This document shows, in pieces, positions 43,566 to 51,362 of a stretch of 64,000 nucleotides of DNA. The notes under the pieces are model-generated. The model ran no database searches. It saw only the letters and a program-made list of their open reading frames with translations, and was not told the DNA's origin. The number at the start of each line of letters is the position of its first letter. The first letter of the stretch is position 1. The DNA comes from Streptomyces dangxiongensis (GTDB lineage Bacteria > Actinomycetota > Actinomycetes > Streptomycetales > Streptomycetaceae), in contig NZ_CP033073.1 in the NCBI RefSeq assembly GCF_003675325.1, positions 4,340,001-4,404,000 of the forward strand, in the 5' to 3' direction. The translations under genes were made by a program, and so were the position numbers.

Positions 43566-44189
43566 ATGGCTTCCTCACTGACCGTCGGGTTCGACCTGGA
43601 CATGACCCTCATCGACTCGCGGCCGGGCATCCGCGCCTGTTATCTCGCGCTGTCGGAGCGGACGGGGACGTTCATCGACGCGGATCTCGCGGTGACCCGG
43701 CTCGGACCGCCGCTCGTCGAGGAGCTGATCCACTGGTTTCCGGCCGATCAGGTGCCGGTGATGGCCGATCTGTACCGGGAGATGTACCCGTCCAGGGCCA
43801 TCACCGCGACGCCGGCCATGGACGGTGCCCGGGAGGCGATCGACGCGGTGCGGGCGGCCGGCGGCAGGACGATGGTGGTGACGGCGAAGTACGAGCCGAA
43901 CGCCAAGCTGCACCTGGCCCACCTCGGCATCGAGCCGGACGTGGTCGTCGGTGACCTGTGGGCCGAGCAGAAGGCGCTGGCGCTGCGCGAGCACGGCGCG
44001 GGCGTGTACGTCGGCGACCACGTCGGCGACGTGCGCGGGGCCCGTACGGCAGGGGCGCTCTCGGTGGCCGTGGCGACCGGCCCGTGCCCGGCGGAGGAGC
44101 TGCGCGCGGCCGGGGCGGACGTCGTCCTGGACGACCTGTCGGCGTTCCCGGCGTGGCTCGCCGGCTACCGGGAGGCGTCCCTCGCCTGA
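43566..44189 (+). CDS. HAD-superfamily phosphatase (phosphoglycolate phosphatase-like)
   Basis: 207 residues. Motif I is V-G-F-D-L-D-M-T-L-I-D-S (nucleophile and acid/base Asp), motif II T-M-V-V-T-A-K, and motif IV V-Y-V-G-D-H-V-G-D-V-R-G-A. The small helical cap between I and II is that of Gph/PGM-like enzymes. Substrate unknown. Its end overlaps the convergent small membrane gene by 25 bp. ATG at 43566. Confidence 0.87.
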   Translation: MASSLTVGFDLDMTLIDSRPGIRACYLALSERTGTFIDADLAVTRLGPPLVEELIHWFPADQVPVMADLYREMYPSRAITATPAMDGAREAIDAVRAAGGRTMVVTAKYEPNAKLHLAHLGIEPDVVVGDLWAEQKALALREHGAGVYVGDHVGDVRGARTAGALSVAVATGPCPAEELRAAGADVVLDDLSAFPAWLAGYREASLA

Positions 44190-44416
44190 CGCCGTCCCGC
44201 GGCGACGGACCGCAGGACACCGGCGCCGGCGACGAGGAACCCGACGGCCATGAGCATGCTCAGACCGAACATGTACGTCGGGAAGGGCGTCGCACCGAGC
44301 AGCATCGGAGCCACCGTGACCAGGGTGGCCACGGCCCCGACGAAGAAGACGACGGCACCGGCGCGGATCAGCCGGTCACCGGGCGCGGTGGAATTCGGTT
44401 GGGTTTTGTCACGCAC
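44165..44416 (-). CDS. Small two-helix membrane protein
   Basis: 83 residues with two hydrophobic helices (AGAVVFFVGAVATLVTVAPM and YMFGLSMLMAVGFLVAGAGV) and a basic C-terminus, so both ends are probably cytoplasmic. GTG start at 44416. Homologues are annotated only as membrane proteins. It is divergent from the cold-shock gene by 163 bp. Confidence 0.7.
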   Translation of the reverse strand: MRDKTQPNSTAPGDRLIRAGAVVFFVGAVATLVTVAPMLLGATPFPTYMFGLSMLMAVGFLVAGAGVLRSVAAGRRQARDASR

Positions 44417-44579
44417 CGGACCAGGGTAGTTCCTGGCGCGAGAGAACAGCCGGGGGCCGTCTTGTCACCCGCCCGAAGACCATTAGCCTTGGTAGCGGCG
44501 GGTCACGGCCGATCCGCTCTGTGCTATCAAGAGCCGTTTCCGAAGCATTCCCCCGACGAGTACGAGGACGAGGACAGAC

Positions 44580-44963
44580 GTGCCTACCGGCAAGGTCAAG
44601 TGGTTCAACAGCGAGAAGGGCTTCGGCTTCCTCTCCCGCGACGACGGCGGTGACGTCTTCGTCCATTCCTCGGTTCTTCCCGCCGGAGTCGATGTGCTCA
44701 AGCCGGGTCAGCGCGTGGAGTTCGGGGTGGTCGCCGGCCAGCGCGGCGACCAGGCGCTGTCGGTCATCGTGCTCGATCCGACGCCGTCGGTCGCCGCCGC
44801 CCAGCGCAAGAAGCCGGACGAGCTGGCCTCGATCGTGCAGGACCTGACGACTCTGCTGGAGAACATCACGCCGCAGCTCGAGAAGGGCCGTTACCCCGAG
44901 AAGGTCTCCGGCAAGAAGATCGCCGGCCTGCTCCGCGCGGTCGCCGACCAACTGGACGTGTAG
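44580..44963 (+). CDS. Cold-shock-domain protein with C-terminal extension
   Basis: 127 residues. The cold-shock domain (1-67) has G-K-V-K-W-F-N-S-E-K-G-F-G-F-L and D-V-F-V-H-S-S-V-L. A 60-residue extension follows, predicted helical and charged (DELASIVQDLTTLLENITPQLEKG), which normal CspA lacks and may mediate oligomerisation or binding. GTG start at 44580 follows GAGGACGAGGACAGAC. Confidence 0.9.
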   Translation: MPTGKVKWFNSEKGFGFLSRDDGGDVFVHSSVLPAGVDVLKPGQRVEFGVVAGQRGDQALSVIVLDPTPSVAAAQRKKPDELASIVQDLTTLLENITPQLEKGRYPEKVSGKKIAGLLRAVADQLDV

Positions 44964-44972
44964 GGCACACCG

Positions 44973-45851
44973 TCAGGGAAACGCGAGCGCGTCCGGGCCG
45001 AGGGGCGGTACGAGTCCCTCGGCCGCCGCGCGCGTGAGCAGCCCGCGGACCGCGGCGTACCCGTCCTCGCCGAGGTCGGCGGTGAACTCGTTGACGTACA
45101 GCCCGATGTGCTGGTCGGCGACGGCCGGGTCCATCTCCTGGGCGTGCGCCAGGACGTACGGGCGGGAGGCCTCCGGGTCGTCCCAGGCGGCCCGCACCGA
45201 GGCGCGGACGGACTCGGCGAGCCGGCCGAGCGTCTCGGCGCCCAGCGCGCGCCGGGCGATGATCGCGCCGAGCGGGATCGGCAGCCCGGTGGTCCGCTCC
45301 CAGTGCTCGCCCATGTCGGCGAGCTTGTGCAGCCCGTAGTTCCGGTAGGTGAACCGGGCCTCGTGGATGACCAGTCCGGCGTCCACCTTGCCGTCCCGTA
45401 CGGCCGGCATGATCTCGTGGAACGGCAGGACGACGATCTCGCCGACCCCGCCCGGCAGCGTGTCCGCGGCCCACAGGCGGAACAGCAGGTAGGCGGTGGA
45501 CCTCTCGCTGGGCACCGCGACGGTACGGCCCGTGAGTCCCCCACTGCCGAAAGCGTGGGAGGTGCCCCCAGCGCCCGGCTCGCGGGTGAGGACCAGCGGT
45601 CCGCAGCCCCGGCCCAGCGCGCCGCCGCACGGCAGCAGCGTGTACGTGTCGAGGACGTACGGCAGGACGGCGTACGACACCTTCAGCACGTCCGACTCGC
45701 CGCGCTCGGCCATGCCGTTGGTGATGTCGATGTCGGCGAAGGTCACGTCCAGCGCGGGGGCGCCGGGGACGCGTCCGTGGGCGAGGGCGTCGAAGACGAA
45801 GGTGTCGTTGGGGCAGGGCGAGTACGCGATCTTCAGCGGCTCAGTGCTCAT
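44973..45851 (-). CDS. mqnD: 1,4-dihydroxy-6-naphthoate synthase (futalosine menaquinone pathway)
   Basis: 292 residues beginning M-S-T-E-P-L-K-I-A-Y-S-P-C-P-N-D-T-F-V-F-D-A-L, the MqnD signature, followed by a periplasmic-binding-protein-like fold (V-A-V-P-S-E-R-S-T-A-Y-L-L, P-A-V-R-D-G-K-V-D-A-G-L-V-I-H-E-A-R). It converts cyclic de-hypoxanthine futalosine to 1,4-dihydroxy-6-naphthoate. Streptomyces make menaquinone this way in place of the Men pathway. The start overlaps the mqnB stop by 11 bp, indicating coupling. Confidence 0.93.
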   Translation of the reverse strand: MSTEPLKIAYSPCPNDTFVFDALAHGRVPGAPALDVTFADIDITNGMAERGESDVLKVSYAVLPYVLDTYTLLPCGGALGRGCGPLVLTREPGAGGTSHAFGSGGLTGRTVAVPSERSTAYLLFRLWAADTLPGGVGEIVVLPFHEIMPAVRDGKVDAGLVIHEARFTYRNYGLHKLADMGEHWERTTGLPIPLGAIIARRALGAETLGRLAESVRASVRAAWDDPEASRPYVLAHAQEMDPAVADQHIGLYVNEFTADLGEDGYAAVRGLLTRAAAEGLVPPLGPDALAFP

Positions 45852-46560
45852 GGGGGTTCCAACTCTCCAGTGCGGGCGCGAGCTTCCCGAAGCCCTCGGT
45901 GAGGGCGGCGAGGGCGTCGCCGATGCGCCAGGCGGCACGGTCGCGGGGCCCGACGGGGTTGGAGACGGCGCGGATCTCCAGCACGGGCACCCCGTGCGCG
46001 GCGGCGGCCTCGGCCACCCCGAACCCCTCCATGCCCTCGGCGAGCGCGCCGGGGTGCCGGGCGCGCAGGGCGGCGGCGCGGGCGGCGGTGCCGGTGACGG
46101 TGGAGACGGTCAGGATGGTGCCGGTGCGGGCACCGGTGGCCTCGGACACCACTCGTACGAGTGATTCCGGCGGGCGGTGGGTGACGTTTCCGAACCCGAG
46201 TTCGGTGACCGGCAGGAAGCCGTCGGCGGTCTCGGCGCCGAGGTCGGCCACGGTGACCGCGTCGGCGACGACGAGCGAGCCGACGGGCGCGCCGGGCGCG
46301 AAGCCGCCGCCGATCCCGGCCGAGACCACCAGGCCGTAGGGCCGGCCGGCCAGCGCGGCGGCGGTGAGGGCACCGGCGGCGGACGCGGCGGCGAGCGCCG
46401 GGCCGACCCCGGCGGCCAGCAGGTCCCAGCCGGCGGCCGTACGGCACAGCACCGCACCCGGCAGCCGTATCTCCTCGGCCGCGGGCAGCGCCCGGGCCAC
46501 CGCGTCCCGCTCGACGGGGACCGCGGTGGCGACCAGGACCCGTACCGCCGTCGTGATCAG
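45841..46560 (-). CDS. mqnB: Futalosine hydrolase, apparent CTG start
   Basis: 239 residues of the nucleoside-phosphorylase/MTAN fold: V-L-V-A-T-A-V-P-V-E-R-D-A-V, V-S-A-G-I-G-G-G-F, T-V-S-T-V-T-G-T and A-L-A-E-G-M-E-G-F-G-V-A-E-A-A-A. It removes hypoxanthine from futalosine. No ATG, GTG or TTG occurs in frame near the conserved N-terminus. The CTG at 46560 overlaps the upstream lipoprotein's TGA as CTGA, with AAGAAGG just before it, so I infer a coupled CTG start. A GTG about 13 codons into the conserved region would cut into the first strand. Confidence 0.85.
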   Translation of the reverse strand: MITTAVRVLVATAVPVERDAVARALPAAEEIRLPGAVLCRTAAGWDLLAAGVGPALAAASAAGALTAAALAGRPYGLVVSAGIGGGFAPGAPVGSLVVADAVTVADLGAETADGFLPVTELGFGNVTHRPPESLVRVVSEATGARTGTILTVSTVTGTAARAAALRARHPGALAEGMEGFGVAEAAAAHGVPVLEIRAVSNPVGPRDRAAWRIGDALAALTEGFGKLAPALESWNPHEH

Positions 46561-47030
46561 GCCTTCTTCAGCTTGAAGGACCAGACGCCCTCGTTCGACT
46601 TGCCGCCCATGCGGATGGACACCGTGTTGGTGTTGCCCTGGGTGCCGTACTGCGCGCTGAAGAAGGCGCTGCTCGGGATCGTCCGGTACGTCTCCTTGCT
46701 GGTGTCGGTGAACTGGCGGCCGTTCACCAGGAGGATCCAGCCGGCGTCCGCGATCTTCGGGTCGACGCCGACGCGGACGGTCTCGTCCTGGCCGACCTTG
46801 ATCGACTCGACGTCGCCGGCCTTCTTGACGCACTTCGCCAGCGACTTGTCGTCGAGGGCCTTGCCGTCGTTGTAGCAGAGAGCCTCGGCGTTGACCGAGC
46901 TCCTGCCGACGGTGATCGTCGCGACGGGGGTCGGCTTGTCGCAGGCCGACAGGACGAGCAGTCCGGCGGAAACGGCGCCGGCGGCGGCGACGGCGCGGCG
47001 GCGTCGCACAACGGATTGCAGCGTGGTCAT
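46557..47030 (-). CDS. DUF2771 lipoprotein
   Basis: 157 residues. The signal peptide ends in the lipobox L-S-A-C (residue 30), so the protein is an extracytoplasmic lipoprotein. The rest (A-L-C-Y-N-D-G-K-A-L-D-D...W-I-L-L-V-N-G-R-Q-F...N-T-V-S-I-R-M-G-G) is the DUF2771 family of actinomycetes, function unknown. It lies directly upstream of mqnB with overlapping stop/start, a linkage I recall from other Streptomyces. Confidence 0.87.
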   Translation of the reverse strand: MTTLQSVVRRRRAVAAAGAVSAGLLVLSACDKPTPVATITVGRSSVNAEALCYNDGKALDDKSLAKCVKKAGDVESIKVGQDETVRVGVDPKIADAGWILLVNGRQFTDTSKETYRTIPSSAFFSAQYGTQGNTNTVSIRMGGKSNEGVWSFKLKKA

Positions 47031-47092
47031 GGCCGAAGGCTATCGGGCGCCCGTGGCCGTCCGCCCACGCGGGGTGCGGCGTGCCCGGATCG

Positions 47093-48493
47093 TCACGCCA
47101 CCTGCGCCCGGGGCCGGGTGCCGTGCCGGGCCGAGGCGAGCAGCCCCCGCAGCGTGGTCAGCCAGCCGACGGCCACGAACGCGGCGCCGACCAGCAGCCC
47201 CACCGTGCCGTTGAGCGGCATCACTATGCCGACCGCGCCGCCGAACACCCACGCCATCTGGAGCAGCGTCTCCGAGCGGGCGAACGCCGAGGTCCGCACC
47301 GCCTCCGGCACGTCCCGCTGGATCAGCGCGTCGAGCGCCAGCTTGGCCAGCGCCTGCGCGAACCCGGCGACGGCGGCGAGGCAGGCCACCAGGAACGCCC
47401 CGAAGAACAGGGCGGCGATCATCGCGGCGCCGAGGACCACCGCGACCACGGTCACGATGATGATCTCCGGTGCGCGGGACTTCAGCCACGCCCCCACGGC
47501 CGTCCCCAGCGCGTTGCCCGTCCCCGCCGCGACCCCCACCACGCCCAGGGACACCGCCGCGCTCTCCCCGGTCAGCGGGTGCTCACGCAGCAGGAACGCG
47601 AGGAAGAAGATCAGGAAGCCGGACAGGCAGCGCAGGCCGGCGTTGGCGCCGAGCGCGTGCGTGACGGCGGGCCCGACGGTCCGCAGCCCCGGCCGCTTCG
47701 TCGGGATACGGCACGAGCTGTGCGGACGGCCCTCGTCGCCCGCGAGCAGTGCCCTGCCCTCGCCCTTGGCCGAGTCGACCCTGGGCGGCAGGGAGAACGA
47801 CAGGATCGTTCCCCCGACGAAGATCACGAAGGCGCCGTACAGCGGCCATGGATCGCCCATGGCGTGCAGTCCCGCCGCGACCGGCGCGGCGGCACCGGTG
47901 GCGAGCAGCCCGGCGAGGGTCACCCGCGAGTTGGCCTTCACCAGCGAGAACCGGGGCGGGAGCAGCCGGGGCACGACGGCGCTTCTCACCACGCCGTACG
48001 CCTTCGACGCCACCAGCACGCCCAGCGCCGCCGGGTACAGCTCCAGGCTGCCGCTCGCCACCGCGCCCGAGATGATCAGCGCGAGCAGCGCCCGCGCGAG
48101 CATCGCCCCGGCCATCGCCGCCCGCCGCCCGTGCGGCAGCCGGTCCAGCAGGGGCCCGATCACGGGAGCGAGCACCGTGAACGGCGCCATGGTGATGGCG
48201 AGGTACAGCGCGACCCGCCCGCGGGCCTCGTCGGTGGGCACGGAGAAGAACACGGTGGAGGCGAGCGCCACGGTGATCATCACGTCGCCGGCGCCGTTCA
48301 CCGCGTGCAGTTCGATCAGCTTGCCCAGGCCCGATTCGCCGGCCCCGTGCGCGTGCGTCACTCTGCGGATGCCCCGCGCCGGGCCGGTGACCGGAAGGTG
48401 CAGGGCACGCCCCACCGAGCGGACGGCGCCACCCACCCGGCCCGAACCGCCGCCCCGACCCTCTACCTTGTCCGCGGCTGCCACGACGTTCAT
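47093..48493 (-). CDS. MFS-family transporter
   Basis: 466 residues with about twelve membrane segments and the cytoplasmic loop R-L-P-H-G-R-R-A-A-M between helices 2 and 3. A long basic N-terminal extension (1-50) precedes the first helix. A soluble loop of about 40 residues lies in the middle. Substrate cannot be inferred; it is separated from the DUF2771 gene by 62 bp and may be cotranscribed with it. ATG preceded by GGGGG. Confidence 0.83.
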   Translation of the reverse strand: MNVVAAADKVEGRGGGSGRVGGAVRSVGRALHLPVTGPARGIRRVTHAHGAGESGLGKLIELHAVNGAGDVMITVALASTVFFSVPTDEARGRVALYLAITMAPFTVLAPVIGPLLDRLPHGRRAAMAGAMLARALLALIISGAVASGSLELYPAALGVLVASKAYGVVRSAVVPRLLPPRFSLVKANSRVTLAGLLATGAAAPVAAGLHAMGDPWPLYGAFVIFVGGTILSFSLPPRVDSAKGEGRALLAGDEGRPHSSCRIPTKRPGLRTVGPAVTHALGANAGLRCLSGFLIFFLAFLLREHPLTGESAAVSLGVVGVAAGTGNALGTAVGAWLKSRAPEIIIVTVVAVVLGAAMIAALFFGAFLVACLAAVAGFAQALAKLALDALIQRDVPEAVRTSAFARSETLLQMAWVFGGAVGIVMPLNGTVGLLVGAAFVAVGWLTTLRGLLASARHGTRPRAQVA

Positions 48494-48806
48494 AGTGCCC
48501 CCAGATCGGCTTGGATAGTGCCCTTAAGATGCGTGTGGCGGCGTACAAAGCTCTGATCGGGGCCCGCCGGGGCTTCGGATCGGGGTCCCGCGCCCGCCAC
48601 TCGGCCGGGGCGGGTGGCCGGGTCGGGGAATCCACGAATCCCGCCCGGTGTAGCGTGCCTATCTCAGCCATAACGCAGAATGGATGGCAGAGGTGCGCCC
48701 GGGCGCGCGGATGCAGACGTCGATGCGGTCCCCTGGTCCGCTCCGTAGGCGAAACCGCCGGAGGCAGCCGCACTCGATGAGACGGCGTAGGAGAGAAGCG
48801 ATACCT
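48494..48806. other. Divergent promoter region, no gene
   Basis: This 313-bp gap between the MFS and DUF3027 genes shows no supportable coding. It holds two copies of GATCGGGG near 48556-48583 and an AT-richer stretch (TATCTCAGCCATAACGC, about 48659-48675) that may be part of the DUF3027 promoter. Confidence 0.4.
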
Positions 48807-49733
48807 GTGAGCGCAGCGACCACGCGAAGCCGCACCCCCGACCGCCTGTGCGCCGAGGCCGTCGACCTCGCACGCGCCGCCGCCGAGGAGGCCGCCGCGC
48901 CCGGCGTGGTCGGTGAGCACAGCGGCCTGGTGTCCGAGGGCGACCGCGTTGTCACGCACTTCTTCGCGTGCGAGGAGCTGGGCTACCGCGGCTGGCGCTG
49001 GGCCGTGACGGTGGCCCGCGCCTCCCGCGCCAAGGCCGTCACGCTCGACGAGGTCGTCCTCCTGCCCGGCCCCGACGCCCTCCTCGCCCCCGAGTGGGTC
49101 CCGTGGAGCGAGCGCCTGCGCCCCGGCGATCTCGGCCCCGGCGACCTGCTCCCCACCGACCAGGACGACCTGCGCCTGGAGCCCGGCTACACCGGCGAGG
49201 AGGAGCCGCTGCCGAGCGCGGCGGTCTCCGAGGAGATGCGGGAACTGGCGGAGGCGGAGGACGCCGACGTCACCCCCGGCGCCCCGGCCGCTCTGCCGGC
49301 CATCCCCGCCCGGGGGACGATCGCCGCCGTCGCCGAGGAACTCGGCATGCGCCGGGCCCGCGTCCTGTCCCGGTACGGCCTGCACAGCGCCGCCGACCGC
49401 TGGGAAGAGGCCTTCGGCCCCAAGACCCCCATGGCCGAGGCGGCCCCCGCGAGCTGCGTGAGCTGCGGCTTCCTCACCCCCATCGGCGGCTCCCTCGGCC
49501 AGGCCTTCGGCGTCTGCGCCAACGAGTTCTCGCCGGCGGACGGCCGCGTGGTCTCCCTCGCCTACGGCTGCGGCGGCCACTCCGAGGCGGCGGTCATGCC
49601 CAAGCCCCCGCAGCCGGCCGCGCCGGTCATCGACGAGACCCGGGTCGACCCCTTCCCGCTCCGCCCCGCCCGCGACTCCGGCTCCGTCCCGGACATCGGC
49701 GACGACGAGACGGCGGAACTCGGGCACTCCTGA
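48807..49733 (+). CDS. DUF3027 protein
   Basis: 308 residues: R-L-C-A-E-A-V-D-L-A-R-A-A-A, V-V-T-H-F-F-A-C-E-E-L-G-Y-R-G-W-R-W-A-V-T-V-A-R and later C-V-S-C-G-F with C-A-N-E-F-S-P-A-D-G-R and C-G-G-H, a Cys cluster that could bind zinc. The family is universal in Streptomyces with unknown function. GTG at 48807 follows GGAGAG. The last 172 bp overlap, on the opposite strand, the end of the anti-sigma-like gene. Confidence 0.88.
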   Translation: MSAATTRSRTPDRLCAEAVDLARAAAEEAAAPGVVGEHSGLVSEGDRVVTHFFACEELGYRGWRWAVTVARASRAKAVTLDEVVLLPGPDALLAPEWVPWSERLRPGDLGPGDLLPTDQDDLRLEPGYTGEEEPLPSAAVSEEMRELAEAEDADVTPGAPAALPAIPARGTIAAVAEELGMRRARVLSRYGLHSAADRWEEAFGPKTPMAEAAPASCVSCGFLTPIGGSLGQAFGVCANEFSPADGRVVSLAYGCGGHSEAAVMPKPPQPAAPVIDETRVDPFPLRPARDSGSVPDIGDDETAELGHS

Positions 49734-50167
49734 CCCACGGCTCCCGCCGCCGGGCCGTCCCCCGACCGCAGGCACACCTCCGCCCACACGGTCTTCCTCG
49801 GTGACGGCCCGGGCGCCGTACCCCACCGCCGCGCGAGCGCGTCCACGAGCAGCAGCCCCCGGCCCGTGTCGGCGTCCGGTGCGGGCCGGCCGCGCTCGGG
49901 CAGCCGGTCACCGCGCGTGTCGGTCACCTCGATACGGAGGGTGTCCCCGACGGCGTACAGCGTCAGCCGGAAGTCCCGGCCCGTGACCCGGCCGTGGGTG
50001 GCCGCGTTGGCGGCCAGCTCCGCCACGATCAGCTCCGCGGGGTCCAGCGGAAGTCCCCAGGCACGGAGCCGCTCCGTGGCCAGCAGCCGGGCCAGCCGGG
50101 CCCCTCGGGGCGTGGGCGAGAGCTGCACCGTGAAGTTCGGGACGGGGGTGGAGATTTGCTCGTTCAC
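49562..50167 (-). CDS. HATPase_c anti-sigma-factor-like ATP-binding protein
   Basis: 201 residues. A GHKL/RsbW-type ATPase domain covers about 25-140: L-I-V-A-E-L-A-A-N-A-A-T-H-G (N-box), L-R-I-E-V-T-D-T-R-G (G1) and G-R-G-L-L-L-V-D-A-L-A-R-R-W-G (G2). The C-terminal 60 residues have no domain and are encoded by DNA that is also the end of DUF3027, so they probably arose by loss of a stop codon. It is divergent from the XRE gene and forms the WhiJ-type triad. GTG at 50167 has no clear Shine-Dalgarno. Confidence 0.83.
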   Translation of the reverse strand: MNEQISTPVPNFTVQLSPTPRGARLARLLATERLRAWGLPLDPAELIVAELAANAATHGRVTGRDFRLTLYAVGDTLRIEVTDTRGDRLPERGRPAPDADTGRGLLLVDALARRWGTAPGPSPRKTVWAEVCLRSGDGPAAGAVGQECPSSAVSSSPMSGTEPESRAGRSGKGSTRVSSMTGAAGCGGLGMTAASEWPPQP

Positions 50168-50279
50168 AGCACTCAGAGTGGCCGCGCCTGCTACCTGTGA
50201 ACAGTGACTGCGCGGTTGCGTACGGTCACTGTCCATCGCTTGTCCGGACGGGTCCGGGCTGTCGAGAAGGGGGCGCGCT

Positions 50280-51125
50280 GTGAGCGAGGAAGAGGAGCCG
50301 GGGTGGGAGGTCGATCCCGATGACGACTGGGGGCTCGCCGTCATCGCCACGGTGGGGCGCCAGTTGAGACTGCGCCGCGAGGCGCGGGGCATGCGCGTGG
50401 CCGACTTCGGCAAGGCCGCGGGGTACGGCGAGGACATGGTCTACAAGATCGAGTCCGGCAAACGGATCCCCAGGCCGGAGTACCTCGACAAGGCCGACAG
50501 GATCCTCGACGCGGGCGGGCTGCTCGCCGCGATGAAGGAGGACGTGGAGAAGGTCCGCTATCCGAAGAAGGTCCGGGCGCTGGCGGAGAGGGAAGCCAAG
50601 GCGGTCGAGGTTCAGCTCTACGATCCCCTGAACATCCACGGGCTCTTGCAGACGTCCGAGTATGCTCGCGCCCTGCTTCTCATGCGGCGCCCCGCTTACA
50701 GCAACGCAGAGGTGGAGCGGTACCTGTCAGCGCGGATGGCTCGAAAGTCCATCTTCGAGCGGGATCCGGCGCCCGAGGTCAGCTTCGTCCTGGAAGAGTG
50801 GTCGCTACGACGACCGCTCGGAGGGAAAGAAGTGCTGCGCCGCCAACTGGAACACCTGCTCACCGCTGGTGAGTTGCGCAGCGTCGAGCTTCAAGTGATG
50901 CCCATGGACCGTGAGGAGCACGCCGGTTCGGCCGGTGGCATCGAGGTACTGAAGTTCGCGGACGGCTCGGCAGTGGGCCGGTCACCAGCCGTGGTCAACG
51001 GCCGACCAGTCGACGAGCCCAGGCACCTCCGTATCCTTGAGCTGCGCTACGGCATCATCCGGGCGCAGGCGCTCACTCCTCGCGAGTCGAGGTCCTTCAT
51101 CGAGCATCTGCTGGGGGCAACATGA
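50280..51125 (+). CDS. XRE-family regulator with DUF5753 (WhiJ-like)
   Basis: 281 residues: a helix-turn-helix at about 22-80 (V-G-R-Q-L-R-L-R-R-E-A-R-G-M-R-V-A-D-F-G-K-A-A-G) and the DUF5753 ligand/partner domain from about 100. WhiJ-like proteins are numerous in Streptomyces, pair with a small DUF397 protein and an anti-sigma-like ATPase, and influence sporulation. GTG at 50280; AAGGGGG upstream. The stop overlaps the DUF397 start by ATGA. Confidence 0.9.
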   Translation: MSEEEEPGWEVDPDDDWGLAVIATVGRQLRLRREARGMRVADFGKAAGYGEDMVYKIESGKRIPRPEYLDKADRILDAGGLLAAMKEDVEKVRYPKKVRALAEREAKAVEVQLYDPLNIHGLLQTSEYARALLLMRRPAYSNAEVERYLSARMARKSIFERDPAPEVSFVLEEWSLRRPLGGKEVLRRQLEHLLTAGELRSVELQVMPMDREEHAGSAGGIEVLKFADGSAVGRSPAVVNGRPVDEPRHLRILELRYGIIRAQALTPRESRSFIEHLLGAT

Positions 51126-51361
51126 TCCGCTGGTTCAAGAGCAGCTACAGCGACGGCCCCGACGGTGATTCCTGCGTCGAAGTCGGCCTGCACTGGTTCA
51201 AGAGCACCTACAGCAGCAGCAGCGAGGGCGACTCCTGCGTCGAGGTCGCCACCGCCCCCTCCACCATCCACATCCGCGATTCCAAGCAGACCGGCGGAGC
51301 CGTCCTCACCGTCGCGCCCGCGGCCTGGACCGACTTCATCAGGCACGCGGCCGTCGGCTGA
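51122..51361 (+). CDS. DUF397 protein with duplicated N-terminal motif
   Basis: 79 residues. The DUF397 core (W-F-K-S-S-Y-S-...-D-S-C-V-E-V, I-H-I-R-D-S-K, W-T-D-F-I) is present, but the first part is duplicated: W-F-K-S-S-Y-S-D-G-P-D-G-D-S-C-V-E-V, then W-F-K-S-T-Y-S-S-S-S-E-G-D-S-C-V-E-V. DUF397 proteins are small partners of WhiJ-type regulators. Coupled to the regulator by a 4-bp overlap; it ends one base before the convergent PhoD-like gene. Confidence 0.88.
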   Translation: MIRWFKSSYSDGPDGDSCVEVGLHWFKSTYSSSSEGDSCVEVATAPSTIHIRDSKQTGGAVLTVAPAAWTDFIRHAAVG

Positions 51362-51362
51362 A

